Assembly (NCBI GenBank): GCA_040387375.1
Contig: JAZKDW010000048.1
Span: 16,714-80,713, forward strand
DNA length: 64,000 nucleotides
Source: JAZKDW01 sp040387375
Lineage (GTDB): Bacteria; Pseudomonadota; Gammaproteobacteria; Burkholderiales; Burkholderiaceae_D
Direction of reading: 5' to 3'
The position numbers and the translations under genes were made by a program. Positions 8,128-24,241 of this stretch are shown piece after piece. Each line of letters opens with the position of its first letter. The stretch's first letter is position 1. The notes beneath the pieces were generated by a model. It searched no databases, was not told the DNA's origin, and saw nothing but the letters and a program-made list of their open reading frames with translations.

Positions 8128-8598
8128 CTATTCCAGCGCCGCTACCGGCAACGCAGTCTTGTATTTCACCTGCTTGAGCGCAAAGCTCGATTTGATATTC
8201 TTGATGCCAGGAATCTGGGTAAGGTGGTCGAGGATAAAACGCTCCAGCGCCTGAATGTCGGGCACCATGATGCGCAGCAGATAATCCTCATCGCCGGTCA
8301 TCAGATACACTTCCATTACCTGCTCGAAATGGCTCACCGCCTGCTCGAAACGTTCAAGCGCCGCCGCTTCCTGTTTCTCCAGACTGACGCGGATGAACAC
8401 ATTCATCTTCAGTCCCAGCGCATGCGGGTCGACCAGCGCGACATAATGTGAAATGACACCCGAAGTTTCCAGGTTCTTCACCCGTGCCAGCGTCGGCGAA
8501 GCCGACAGGTTGATTTTGCCAGCCAGCTCGATATTGCTCATGCTGGAATCTTCCTGGAGCGCGCGTAAAATACGCAGATCGGTCGTGTCGAGTTCCAT
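8128..8598 (-). CDS. Lrp/AsnC-family transcriptional regulator
   Basis: A 156-residue regulator with an N-terminal winged helix-turn-helix (LDTTDLRILRALQEDSSMSN, then LAGKINLSASPTLARVKNLE). The C-terminal RAM/AsnC ligand-binding domain contains EVYLMTGDEDYLLRIMVPD. It is divergent from the 2-oxoacid dehydrogenase E1 gene, with 137 bp between starts. This suggests it controls that gene in response to an amino acid or its keto acid. The layout recalls Pseudomonas putida mdeR, the Lrp-type activator next to mdeB, but no methionine gamma-lyase (mdeA) is present here. Confidence 0.92.
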   Translation of the reverse strand: MELDTTDLRILRALQEDSSMSNIELAGKINLSASPTLARVKNLETSGVISHYVALVDPHALGLKMNVFIRVSLEKQEAAALERFEQAVSHFEQVMEVYLMTGDEDYLLRIMVPDIQALERFILDHLTQIPGIKNIKSSFALKQVKYKTALPVAALE

Positions 8599-8735
8599 GG
8601 GCGGAATAAAATTTCATAAAACTGTTCAAGAACGCATTTTATGCTGTTTTATTGCAATCAGCCGGGTTATTTCAGTTCCCTATGCCGTGTCTTTTTCGTT
8701 ACCTTATGCAGTATCAATCGCACAGGAACGCAGCC

Positions 8736-11410
<2,675 letters not shown>

Positions 11411-11414
<4 letters not shown>

Positions 11415-12730
11415 TCGATATAAAGGCATTCTTCGATTGCGGCGGCAATCGATAATATCCGTGCATCCGACATTGCCGGCCCGGCAATCATCAAACCGGC
11501 CGGCAGCGAACCCGCGGCATGACACGGCACCGACACAGCACACCCGTCTAGCAGATTGATCACGGACGGGTTGCGCAGCAGCAGGCCGTTGGCCTTGAAA
11601 AAGGCTTCCTCCGATGCGACGAGGTCGGCAATCGGCGGCGCCACGATCGGCACGGTCGGCATGATCAGCGCATCGAAAGCGGCGATGCCGGCTTCCATCC
11701 GCATGATCCAGTCGCGCCGTTTTGCATGCAGCTCGATGTAATCCGCGGCGCTCGGCGCGGCGCCCATCTTGATGCGTTTGGCGACACGCGGGTCGTATTG
11801 GTCCTCATGCGCGGCCAATAATTTCTGATGCCACGCAAACGCCTCGATTCCGGAAAATTTATTCAGCGGCAGCGCTTCGCTGATCAGCGCCAGCGGCGTC
11901 TCGATGATAGTCGCGCCGGCAGCCGACAGGCGTGACAGTGCATTGCCAAAAGTTGCCGCAACGTGGCCATCCATCCCATCCAGCACCATCGTGCCGGGCA
12001 CCGCCAGACGCAGGCCAGCTAGCGGCAGGCGATGCACCAGCAATGCCGTATCGGCAATGATGCTGTCGATCAGGATGCAATCCCGCACCGAGCGTGTCAT
12101 CGCGCAAATCGTATCGAGTGTGGTCGACAGCGGCAGCGCGCCGGCAGTGGGCACGCGGCGGGCGGTCGGCTTGAATCCGACCAGTCCGCACAAGGCCGCC
12201 GGGATGCGAATCGAGCCGCCGGTATCGGAACCGATGCCGGCCACACAGATGCCGGCCGCAACCGAAACCGCGGCGCCTGACGAGGAGCCGCCGGGAATGC
12301 GGGCGACTTCGCGGTCGGCGGGATTGACGGGCGTGCCGTAATGCGAATTGATGCCTATGCCCGAGAAAGCAAATTCCGTCATGTTGGTTTTGCCGACGAT
12401 GGCCGCGCCGGCCGCCCGCAAGCGCTGCACGACGGGCGCATCGGCCGTGGCCGGGGCAGCCTCTTTCAAAACCACCGATCCCGCCATCGTCGTCTCACCC
12501 GCGACATCGAGCAAATCCTTGATCGACACCGGCAAGCCGGCCAGCGGCGACAGCGACACCCTGGCGGCGCGCATCGCATCGGCATGATCGGCTGCCGCGC
12601 GTGCCGCCGCGGGGTACAGTGTCGTGAAGATCGAAGCGGAATCCTGCGCGGCGCCGAGGCACTGGTCTACAAGAGCGCGGCGGGAGGAGGGGGCAAGACT
12701 GGAGATCGGTGCGGAAATCGGAGTGTTCAT
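11411..12730 (-). CDS. Amidase-signature-family hydrolase
   Basis: A 439-residue amidase-signature enzyme. The Ser-cisSer-Lys triad is visible as Lys in VSIKDLLDVAG (about residue 71), cis-Ser in IPGGSSSGAAVS (about 145) and Ser in IGSDTGGSIRIPA (about 169). Relatives hydrolyse simple amides, carbamates or ureido acids such as allophanate. Start 12730 is chosen because an in-frame extension to 13096 would run through the divergent gene's coding start. The two starts are 67 bp apart. It is convergent with the E1 gene and overlaps its stop region by 4 bp. Its pairing with a 5-oxoprolinase suggests a shared amide or lactam substrate, but this is inference. Confidence 0.87.
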
Positions 12731-12797
12731 GCGAAAATACGTTTCCTGGGCAGGATTGATCGAAAAAAAATAATACCACCATACCGAATGAATCCGC

Positions 12798-15700
12798 ATG
12801 AAAGACTGGCAATTCTGGATAGATCGCGGCGGCACCTTCACTGACATCGTCGGCAGGCGGCCCGATGGTGCACTCGTCACCCATAAACTGTTATCTGAAA
12901 ATCCCGGGCAATACAAGGATGCGGCGGTCGCCGGCATTCGCCATTTGCTTGCCACGCCTGCCGGCACGCCGATTGCCGTCGAGCGGATCGATGCGGTAAA
13001 AATGGGGACCACGGTTGCCACCAATGCCTTGCTCGAGCGCCAGGGTGAACCAACCGTGCTGGCCATCACACGCGGCTTCCGCGATGCCTTGCGCATCGGT
13101 TACCAGAACCGGCCACGCCTGTTCGATCGCCACATCGTGTTGCCGGAACTGCTTTACCGCGACGTAATTGAAATCGATGAACGCATCGGTGCGCATGGCG
13201 ACATCGTCACCGCGCTGGATGTGGCAACAACACGGGCCGCGCTGCAGCGTGCGTTCGACCTCGGGTTTCGTTCGATTGCCATCGTGCTGATGCACGCCTA
13301 CCGCCACGCGCAACATGAGATCGCGGTGGCAGCGCTGGCGCGCGCGATCGGCTTCACGCAGGTATCGGTGTCGCACCAGGTCAGTCCGATGATGAAGCTG
13401 GTCTCGCGCGGCGACACCACCGTGGTGGATGCCTATCTGTCGCCGGTGCTGCGGCGCTACATCGATCAGGTGCAGGCGGAACTGCCGCGGGTGGACCTGC
13501 AATTCATGCAATCGAATGGCGGCCTCGCCGCAGCACACGCGTTCCAGGGCAAGGACAGCATCCTGAGCGGCCCGGCGGGCGGTGTGGTCGGCATGGCCCG
13601 ATGCAGCAAGCTGGCCGGATTCGACAAGGTGATCGGTTTCGACATGGGGGGCACCTCGACCGATGTCTCGCATTTCACCGGCGAGTTCGAGCGTGCATTC
13701 GACACCCAGGTAGCAGGCGTCAGGATGCGGGCGCCGATGATGGACATTCACACCGTTGCCGCCGGCGGCGGCTCGATCCTGCATTTTGATGGCGCGCGTT
13801 ATCGTGTCGGTCCTGACAGCGCGGGGGCCAACCCGGGTCCGGCCAGTTACCGCCGCGGCGGGCCGCTGACCGTGACCGACTGCAATGTGATGCTGGGAAA
13901 AATCCAGCCTGCGCATTTCCCCGCGATTTTCGGCGCTGATGCGAAGGCGCGGCTGAATCGGGACACGGTGGTCGATGCATTCATGGCGTTGGCGGCGGAA
14001 GTGGCGCAAGCCACAGGCATCCGGCCCGCCCCGGAACAGATCGCGGAAGGTTTCATCGAGATCGCGGTCGGCAATATGGCCAACGCAATCAAGAAGATAT
14101 CGGTGCAGCGTGGTCATGATGTGACCGAGTATGTATTGACAACCTTCGGCGGCGCGGGTGGGCAGCATGCCTGCCTGGTGGCCGACGCGCTGGGCATGAC
14201 AAAAATCCTGGCGCATCCGCTGGCCGGGGTGTTGTCTGCATACGGCATGGCCCTGGCGGACCAGACCGCAATGCGCGAGACTGCGGTGGACGCGGTGCTG
14301 GATGTTGCTGACACCCTGCAGGCGAAGCTGGAACAACTGGCCTCGCAGGCACGGCACGACCTGGAAGCGCAGGGCGTCGACCTGCAACACATCAGCATCA
14401 TCCGGCGTGTCCATCTTCGTTATGAGGGCACCGACTCGGCGCTGCCTGTGCTGTTCGGCACGGTCGACGACATGGTCGGACAATTCGAAGCGGCGTATCA
14501 ACAGCGCTTTTCCTTCCTGATGCCGGGCAAACGGCTGATCGTCGAAGCGCTGGCGGTGGAGGCAATCGGCGCCTCGGACGCGCCGGCTGAAAGCGTGCCG
14601 CTCCTGCCGCCGCGAGCCGGTCTGCTGCAGCCAGCCGAAATCGTGCGCATGTGCAGCGGCGGAAAATGGCTGGATACCGCGTTGTACCGGCGCGGCGACA
14701 CCCGTCCCGGCGATCGCATCCAGGGGCCCGCCATCATCGCCGAAGAAAATTCGACCACCGTAGTCGAGCCTGGCTGGCAAGCTGAAGTCACGGCGCTGAA
14801 CCATCTGGTACTGACCCGCATCGCCGCCCGCCCGGGTCAGCGCACGATCGGCACCGAAGCCGATCCGGTGATGCTGGAAATCTTCAACAATCTGTTCATG
14901 TCGGTCGCCGAACAGATGGGCCTGCGGCTGCAGAACACGGCGTATTCAGTCAACATCAAGGAGCGCCTCGATTTCAGTTGCGCGGTGTTCGACCAGGACG
15001 GCAATCTGATTGCGAATGCGCCGCACATGCCGGTGCATCTGGGTTCGATGGGCGAAAGCATCCGCACCGTCATTCGCGACAACGCGGGGCAGATGAAGGC
15101 AGGTGATGTGTTCATGCTCAACGATCCCTATCACGGCGGCACACATTTGCCTGACGTGACGGTGATCACGCCGGTGTTCGACGTCGCCGGCACGGAGATT
15201 CTTTTCTACGTCGGCTCGCGCGCTCACCATGCCGATATCGGCGGCAGCACGCCGGGATCGATTCCACCCGATTCGACGGTGGTCGAACAGGAAGGGGTGC
15301 TGATTGATAATTTCAGGCTGGTTGCCGCGGGCAGCATGCGCGAGACTGAAACACGGGCAATGCTGGGCGCGGCCAGATACCCGGCGCGCAATCCGGACCA
15401 GAACATGGGCGACCTGCGGGCGCAGGTCGCCGCCAATCAGAAAGGCGTCGACGAGTTGCGCAACATGGCCGATCATTTCGGCCTCGATGTGGTGCGCGCC
15501 TACATGACGCATGTGCAGGACAATGCGGAAGAGGCCGTGCGGCGCGTGATTACCGCGCTCGAGGACGGCGCGTATGAAGTGCGGCTGGATAACGAAGCGC
15601 TGATCAGGGTGGCGATCCGCGTGAATAAAGCGGAACGCAGCGCCGAAATCGATTTCACCGGCACCTCGCCGCAACTGGACAACAACTTCAACGCACCCTC

Positions 15701-16400
15701 AGCGATCTGCACGGCGGCCGTGCTGTATGTGTTCCGCACACTGGTCAACGATGACATTCCGCTCAATGCCGGCTGCCTGAAACCCTTGAAGATCATCATT
15801 CCGCAAGCGTCGATGCTGAGTCCGGAATATCCGGCGGCGGTTGTCGCCGGCAATGTCGAAACGTCCACCTGCATCACCAATGCACTGTACGGCGCGCTCG
15901 GCGTGATGGCGGCCTCACAGGGCACGATGAACAATTTCACTTTCGGCAATGAGCGGCTGCAGTACTACGAAACCATTTCAGGCGGCTCAGGCGCCGGCAG
16001 CGGTTTTGACGGCACCGACGTGGTGCAGACCAATATGACCAATTCAAGGCTGACCGACCCGGAAGTGCTGGAATTCCGTTTCCCGGTGCGGCTGGAAAGT
16101 TATGAAATCCGGCATGGTTCCGGCGGCAAGGGTAAAACGCGGGGCGGCAGCGGCGGTGTTCGCAAGATCCGCTTCCTGGAATCGATGACGGCGTCGATCC
16201 TGTCCAACAACCGGCTTTATCCGCCGTTCGGGATGGCCGGAGGTGAACCGGGTGCGCTCGGCCGCAATATCGTTTTGCGCGCCGATGGCCGGGTCGAGGA
16301 GCTGGCGCACGTGGCATCGACGCGGATGGAGGCTGGTGATGTGTTTGTGATCGAAACGCCTGGCGGCGGCGGATATGGAAAGCCGGCCGACGGTAGCTGA
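12798..16400 (+). CDS. Fused HyuA-HyuB hydantoinase/5-oxoprolinase (ATP-dependent)
   Basis: A single 1200-residue polypeptide holding both halves that are separate subunits in many bacteria. The HyuA-type actin-like ATPase half has IDRGGTFTDIVG (residues 8-19) and FDMGGTSTDVSH (about 280). The HyuB half begins near residue 690 (MLEIFNNLFMSVAEQMGLRL) and ends in GSGGKGKTRGGSGG and TPGGGGYGKPADG. The fused form is the eukaryote-like 5-oxoprolinase layout: ATP-dependent opening of 5-oxo-L-proline to glutamate. N-methylhydantoinases and acetophenone carboxylases share the fold, so the substrate is not certain. It is divergent from an amidase, fitting a salvage pathway for cyclic amides. Confidence 0.88.
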   Translation: MKDWQFWIDRGGTFTDIVGRRPDGALVTHKLLSENPGQYKDAAVAGIRHLLATPAGTPIAVERIDAVKMGTTVATNALLERQGEPTVLAITRGFRDALRIGYQNRPRLFDRHIVLPELLYRDVIEIDERIGAHGDIVTALDVATTRAALQRAFDLGFRSIAIVLMHAYRHAQHEIAVAALARAIGFTQVSVSHQVSPMMKLVSRGDTTVVDAYLSPVLRRYIDQVQAELPRVDLQFMQSNGGLAAAHAFQGKDSILSGPAGGVVGMARCSKLAGFDKVIGFDMGGTSTDVSHFTGEFERAFDTQVAGVRMRAPMMDIHTVAAGGGSILHFDGARYRVGPDSAGANPGPASYRRGGPLTVTDCNVMLGKIQPAHFPAIFGADAKARLNRDTVVDAFMALAAEVAQATGIRPAPEQIAEGFIEIAVGNMANAIKKISVQRGHDVTEYVLTTFGGAGGQHACLVADALGMTKILAHPLAGVLSAYGMALADQTAMRETAVDAVLDVADTLQAKLEQLASQARHDLEAQGVDLQHISIIRRVHLRYEGTDSALPVLFGTVDDMVGQFEAAYQQRFSFLMPGKRLIVEALAVEAIGASDAPAESVPLLPPRAGLLQPAEIVRMCSGGKWLDTALYRRGDTRPGDRIQGPAIIAEENSTTVVEPGWQAEVTALNHLVLTRIAARPGQRTIGTEADPVMLEIFNNLFMSVAEQMGLRLQNTAYSVNIKERLDFSCAVFDQDGNLIANAPHMPVHLGSMGESIRTVIRDNAGQMKAGDVFMLNDPYHGGTHLPDVTVITPVFDVAGTEILFYVGSRAHHADIGGSTPGSIPPDSTVVEQEGVLIDNFRLVAAGSMRETETRAMLGAARYPARNPDQNMGDLRAQVAANQKGVDELRNMADHFGLDVVRAYMTHVQDNAEEAVRRVITALEDGAYEVRLDNEALIRVAIRVNKAERSAEIDFTGTSPQLDNNFNAPSAICTAAVLYVFRTLVNDDIPLNAGCLKPLKIIIPQASMLSPEYPAAVVAGNVETSTCITNALYGALGVMAASQGTMNNFTFGNERLQYYETISGGSGAGSGFDGTDVVQTNMTNSRLTDPEVLEFRFPVRLESYEIRHGSGGKGKTRGGSGGVRKIRFLESMTASILSNNRLYPPFGMAGGEPGALGRNIVLRADGRVEELAHVASTRMEAGDVFVIETPGGGGYGKPADGS

Positions 16401-16457
16401 GGTCCTCCCTGGGGAACGACGTATCGGCGAGACAAGCACTTCGGAGCTGCCCGTCGC

Positions 16458-16467
16458 GGTATAATCG
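16458..16467 (+). promoter_or_regulatory. Probable purL promoter (-10 box)
   Basis: A perfect TATAAT (16460-16465) lies about 70 nt before the purL start. The -35 region (around 16437, CACTTC) matches poorly, so only the -10 is persuasive. Confidence 0.4.
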
Positions 16468-16535
16468 CGCTTTCTGATTTAACCCGCGGTGACGCTGCCT
16501 GTCGGCGGTCCCACTGCCTCAACTTCCTTCTCGCC

Positions 16536-20540
<4,005 letters not shown>

Positions 20541-20663
20541 CCGGGGCGCGATCCGGATTGACATCATCAACAAACAGGAATCAAACCATCAAATAAGCCC
20601 GGCTTGATCAACCCATGGTATTTGCCTATAGTACGTGAGAACCCACTCACCGCAGAGGCTGCC

Positions 20664-21470
20664 ATGAACACTGCTAACGTTTTACCTACCTATTTCATCC
20701 CCCACGGAGGCGGTCCATGTTTTTTCATGGACTGGCCGGGCGACCCGCACATGTGGGACAAGATGGCAGCTTTCCTCCGCAATCTCGGGGACGCCGCCGG
20801 CGAGCGCCCGAAAGCGGTGCTGGTCATTTCCGGCCACTGGATCGAAGACGAATTTACGGTCGGCGCCAATCCGCAGCCGCCGCTCATCTACGATTATTTC
20901 GGTTTTCCTCCGCACACGTATGAACTCAAGTATCCGGCGCCAGGCGCTCCGGAACTGGCGCAGCGTGTGCAGGACCTGCTTGGCCAGTCCGGCATCACGT
21001 CGAAGTCCGATCCGCAGCGTGGCTACGACCACGGCGTGTTCATCCCGTTCAAGCTGATCTATCCGGATGCCGACATCCCGGTCATTCAGCTGTCGATGAA
21101 AACCGGGCTCGACCCGGCCGAACATCTGCGCGTCGGCGAAGCGCTGCAGGCCTTGCGCAAGGAAGGTGTGCTGATCGTGGGCAGCGGCATGAGTTTCCAT
21201 AACATGCGCGGTTTTACACCGGCATTCAGGGATGCATCGGCACGGTTTGACGACTGGCTGACCAGCACCATATCCGAGCCGGATCCAGCGCAGCGCAGGC
21301 AGCTGTTGGAAGAGTGGGAAAAAGCGCCTGACGCACGGGTCAGCCAGCCGCATCCGGACCACTTGCTGCCGCTGATGGTCGCGGCCGGTGCGGCGGGCGC
21401 CGATACCGGGCGCAAGATTTTTGAAGACCAGGTGATGAACGTTGTTGTATCCGGATTTTCCTTCGGCTGA
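20664..21470 (+). CDS. ygiD: LigB-family extradiol dioxygenase, YgiD/4,5-DOPA dioxygenase-like
   Basis: A 268-residue single-domain LigB-family protein. The metal-binding histidines of the YgiD group are visible in YFIPHGGGPCF, LVISGHWIEDE, GYDHGVFIPF and GSGMSFHNMRG. The family opens catecholic rings next to the diol (DOPA in plants and E. coli YgiD), but physiological substrates in bacteria are unclear. Start 20664 (AGAGG upstream) gives the normal family length; an in-frame ATG at 20604 adds a non-conserved tail. A DoxX membrane protein and a LysR regulator follow on the same strand, 37 and 6 nt apart, so the three may be one operon. It is unrelated to the XylE-type enzyme later in the window. 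Confidence 0.88.
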   Translation: MNTANVLPTYFIPHGGGPCFFMDWPGDPHMWDKMAAFLRNLGDAAGERPKAVLVISGHWIEDEFTVGANPQPPLIYDYFGFPPHTYELKYPAPGAPELAQRVQDLLGQSGITSKSDPQRGYDHGVFIPFKLIYPDADIPVIQLSMKTGLDPAEHLRVGEALQALRKEGVLIVGSGMSFHNMRGFTPAFRDASARFDDWLTSTISEPDPAQRRQLLEEWEKAPDARVSQPHPDHLLPLMVAAGAAGADTGRKIFEDQVMNVVVSGFSFG

Positions 21471-21507
21471 ATTTTTCTTGTTAACTCCTTTTTGAAAGTA
21501 ATAAAAA

Positions 21508-21912
21508 ATGCAAACAACCACCAGCTTTACCACCGTCTGGACACCGCGCCTGCTGGGCGTGCTGCGTATCGTTACCGGACTTCTGTTCCTTCAACATGGC
21601 TCGGCAAAACTTTTAGGCATGCCGCACGTCGCCATGTTTGACGGCCTGCAGCTGTTTTCGCTGATGGGGCTGGCCGGCGTTCTGGAATTGGTGGGCGGAT
21701 TGCTGATCGTGATCGGTCTCTTCACCCGCCCGGTTGCCTTCGTGTTGTCCGGCATGATGGCGGTTGCGTATTTCATGGCGCATGCATCGCAGGGCTTTTT
21801 GCCTTTGCTTAACCAGGGTGAGCTGGCCGTGCTGTATTGCTTCGTGTTCCTGTATCTGTCTGTTGCCGGCGCCGGCGCATTCAGTATCGACGCCGCCCGC
21901 AACAAGGCGTAA
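21508..21912 (+). CDS. DoxX-family inner-membrane protein
   Basis: A 134-residue protein with four predicted membrane helices (LLGVLRIVTGLLFLQHGSAKLL, GLAGVLELVGGLLIVIGLFT, VAFVLSGMMAVAYFMAHA and LAVLYCFVFLYLSVAGAGAF, each cited in part). The LQHGSAKLLG motif is characteristic of DoxX/YphA proteins. They are linked to redox or thiosulfate metabolism and stress in different bacteria, without a settled biochemical role. It lies between the YgiD-like dioxygenase and a LysR regulator. Adjacent DoxX and extradiol genes recur in Burkholderiales, as far as I recall. Confidence 0.88.
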   Translation: MQTTTSFTTVWTPRLLGVLRIVTGLLFLQHGSAKLLGMPHVAMFDGLQLFSLMGLAGVLELVGGLLIVIGLFTRPVAFVLSGMMAVAYFMAHASQGFLPLLNQGELAVLYCFVFLYLSVAGAGAFSIDAARNKA

Positions 21913-21918
21913 ACCTCG

Positions 21919-22806
21919 ATGGACACGCTGGTCAGCATGCGTGTTTTCCGGCAGGTGGTCGAGCGCGGCAGTTTCATCGGCGCTGCCGGACAATTGGGCA
22001 TCTCGACGGCGATGGCGAGCAAACATGTCGCCCACCTGGAACAGCATCTCGGTTCCCGCCTGCTGAACCGCACCAGCCGCCATGTCAGCCTGACGGAAGC
22101 GGGTGCCGTGTACTACGAACAGTGCAGGGATGCGCTCGATACACTGGAGTTGGCGGCAGCGTCATTGAGCGGCAGCGTCGCCGAACCGAGTGGTGTGCTC
22201 AAGGTCACCGCGCCGGTGTGGTGCGCCAACGCGGCATTCGCCGCAACGCTTGCCGGCTACAAGGAAAAATATCCGAAGGTGGTATTGGATCTGCGCCTGA
22301 CCAACTGGCGCGTGGATCTTGCGGAAGGCGGTTTTGATCTTGCGCTGCGGGCATCGGTTTCTGAAGTGCCGACAATGATCGTGCGGCCCATCTGTCCGAT
22401 CCGCTTTCTGTTTGTCGCTACACCTGCCTACCTGAAAAAACATGGACCGCTGAACGAATTCAGCCAAATGGGAAGTCATGGGGCGGTGCTGCCATCCTAT
22501 ATCAAGACATTGCAGCAGGTCGCGGTTGAGGGGCCCGCTGGCAAGGCAGTCATCAACCTGCCGGTCGCGATGAAGTCCGACGACTCGACCTTATCCCATC
22601 AGAGTATTCTGGCGGGCATCGGGTTCGGTTATCTGCCCGAGTGGCTGGTTGCGGACGATCTTGCCACGGGCCGGCTGCAGCGGGTGCTGACCGAATTCAG
22701 CATTACACCCGGCACGCTGTATGCGACCTACACCAGCCGCAAATACCTGACGCCGAAGGTGCGCACCTTCATTGATTTTCTGACCGAGTCGCTGGCCGGC
22801 GCCTGA
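21919..22806 (+). CDS. LysR-family transcriptional regulator
   Basis: A 295-residue LysR regulator. The N-terminal helix-turn-helix (FRQVVERGSFIGAAGQLGIS, then TAMASKHVAHLEQHLGSRLL) is followed by the periplasmic-binding-like effector domain (residues about 90-290). It begins 6 nt after the DoxX stop and runs the same way, so it probably belongs to that transcript. This differs from the classical divergent LysR layout. The likely target is the ygiD-doxX pair, by position only. Confidence 0.92.
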   Translation: MDTLVSMRVFRQVVERGSFIGAAGQLGISTAMASKHVAHLEQHLGSRLLNRTSRHVSLTEAGAVYYEQCRDALDTLELAAASLSGSVAEPSGVLKVTAPVWCANAAFAATLAGYKEKYPKVVLDLRLTNWRVDLAEGGFDLALRASVSEVPTMIVRPICPIRFLFVATPAYLKKHGPLNEFSQMGSHGAVLPSYIKTLQQVAVEGPAGKAVINLPVAMKSDDSTLSHQSILAGIGFGYLPEWLVADDLATGRLQRVLTEFSITPGTLYATYTSRKYLTPKVRTFIDFLTESLAGA

Positions 22807-22817
22807 CCGGCAAATAA

Positions 22818-22852
22818 AAAGCGCCTGCAAGTCATGGACTTGCAGGCGCTTT
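22818..22852. terminator. Bidirectional hairpin terminator
   Basis: A perfect 16-bp stem (AAAGCGCCTGCAAGTC / GACTTGCAGGCGCTTT) with a 3-nt loop. It follows the LysR stop by 11 nt. On the minus strand it is followed by a T-rich tract (from AATAAAAA at 22812-22820), so it can also end the ppiC operon. Confidence 0.75.
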
Positions 22853-22928
22853 GCCGGAGATGACGTAGATACTGTATCGAAGTCAAGCCGGCAGGGATAG
22901 GAATGAAGACATCATGATGCTAGCTCAG

Positions 22929-23016
22929 TCTGGGTTCCCGCCGACGCGGGAACGACGGTGGTAATTGAGACGATCTCCACTCTCACTACCGTCATTCCCG
23001 CGACGGCGGGAATCCA
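22929..23016. repeat. Pair of inverted REP-like elements (ATTCCCGC...GCGGGAAT type)
   Basis: Two short palindromes lie in opposite orientation. One is GTTCCCGC-CGAC-GCGGGAAC (22934-22953); the other is ATTCCCGC-GACG-GCGGGAAT (22994-23013) with flanks GTC and CCA. They resemble the dispersed GTCATTCCCGCG...GGGAATCCA repeats seen in many betaproteobacteria and Neisseria. The 315 bp between the LysR and ppiC stops hold only these and the hairpin terminator. Confidence 0.7.
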
Positions 23017-23121
23017 TAACCCGCTAGCACGCGAAGAACGTCGATATCCCCCAAGTTCCGCTTTATCGATTCGCTTTGTCATGCGAGCTGAATGGATAAA
23101 GTCGAGCTTACCTCCCAACCA

Positions 23122-23898
23122 TTACTGGATCTTCGCTTTCTTGCGCAGTTCCTGCTGATACGCCTGCAGCTTTTGCTGCTGCAGCGATTCGGCGATTTGC
23201 GGCTTCACTTCTTCGTAGGTGGGCACTTTGGCTGCACGCACGTCTTCAAGCTTGATGATGTGATAACCGAACTGGGTCTTGACCGGTGTCTCGGTCATCT
23301 GGCCCTTTTGCAGTGCGACCAGCGCGTCGGAGAACGGCTTGACGAATGAACCAGGCGCAGCCCAGTCCAGATCACCGCCGTTAGGCGCGGAGCCCGGGTC
23401 CTTAGATTGTTTTGCCAGTTCTTCGAATTTGGCGCCGCCTTTCAGCTTGGCGATGATTGCCTTCGCTTCATCTTCCTTCTCGACCAGGATGTGACGCGCG
23501 TGATATTCCTTGTCGCCGGCCTGGGATTTGAACCTGTCATATTCAGCTTTCATGTCCGCTTCCTTGACCGGATTCTTGGCGATGTAATCCGTCACCAGGG
23601 CGCGGATTACGATCGACTGGCGGGCCAGGTCGATCTGGCTCTTGACTTCCGGCTTGGTGGCCAGGCCGAGCTTGTCGGCTTCCTGAATCAGGATTTCACG
23701 GTTGATCAGCTCTTCCTTGACCATCGCGCGCAACTGAGGTGTGTCTTGCTGGCCTTGCGTTGCCATCTGTTTGACCATGACGTCGGCACGTGAAGACGGT
23801 ACTGGTTTGCCGTTCACGACAGCAAGGTTTTGCGCTAAAACGGGTAATGCGGCGGATGCAAGGAGAAGCACCAGCAGGCGGGCAGGTTTTAAGGTCAT
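23122..23898 (-). CDS. Periplasmic parvulin-type peptidyl-prolyl cis-trans isomerase
   Basis: A 258-residue protein with a Sec signal (LLVLLLASAALPVLAQ) and a SurA-like N-terminal helical region (RAMVKEELINREILIQEADK). The parvulin/rotamase domain is about residues 130-225: YHARHILVEKEDEAKAIIA, GGDLDWAAPGSFVKPF and TQFGYHIIKLEDVR. It should catalyse prolyl isomerisation and help outer-membrane or periplasmic proteins fold. The start at 23898 has a good AGGAA ribosome site; the ORF extension upstream lacks one. It is last in the selO-msrB-yciB-bolA operon, 43 nt after bolA. Confidence 0.93.
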   Translation of the reverse strand: MTLKPARLLVLLLASAALPVLAQNLAVVNGKPVPSSRADVMVKQMATQGQQDTPQLRAMVKEELINREILIQEADKLGLATKPEVKSQIDLARQSIVIRALVTDYIAKNPVKEADMKAEYDRFKSQAGDKEYHARHILVEKEDEAKAIIAKLKGGAKFEELAKQSKDPGSAPNGGDLDWAAPGSFVKPFSDALVALQKGQMTETPVKTQFGYHIIKLEDVRAAKVPTYEEVKPQIAESLQQQKLQAYQQELRKKAKIQ

Positions 23899-23941
23899 TA
23901 TCTGTTCCTGAAAAATGGGGAGATGTTGATAAAAATGAAAA

Positions 23942-24241
23942 TTAAATTGCTTGCGTCCAGTCGGATGATTCAGTGACTTCGGACGGCGCCAAAGCAATGA
24001 TGGCGAGAGCATGTATATCGGTGCGCATCATGTCATGCAGGCAATCATACACCAGGCGGTGCCGAACCAATCGTTTCTGCCCTTCGAATTGGGCGGAAAT
24101 CAGACGCAATCGGTAATGACCGCCACCGGATGCAGCACCGGCGTGTCCGGCATGCAGCGCAGACTCGTCTTCAAGCTGACACTGCAGGGGAGAAAAATTT
24201 TCCACCAGGCGTGTGCGGATCCGGTCGAGCCGGTCGTTCAT
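23942..24241 (-). CDS. bolA: BolA-family protein
   Basis: A 99-residue BolA/IbaG-type protein with the conserved SGGGHYRLRLISAQFEGQKR and LVRHRLVYDCLHDMM segments, including the helix-turn-helix-like region. BolA proteins partner with monothiol glutaredoxins in iron-sulfur handling and affect cell shape under stress. The start overlaps the yciB stop by 4 nt (ATGA), indicating translational coupling. Which BolA subgroup it belongs to cannot be settled by eye. Confidence 0.9.
   Translation of the reverse strand: MNDRLDRIRTRLVENFSPLQCQLEDESALHAGHAGAASGGGHYRLRLISAQFEGQKRLVRHRLVYDCLHDMMRTDIHALAIIALAPSEVTESSDWTQAI

Noticed and set aside
12731..13096. Amidase start at 13096
   Set aside because: It would cover the divergent oxoprolinase start and adds no conserved sequence.
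12891..14804. A 637-codon open frame on the minus strand
   Set aside because: It lies wholly antisense to the fused 5-oxoprolinase, has a composition dominated by His/Arg/Gln typical of antisense GC-rich frames, and shows no recognisable domain.
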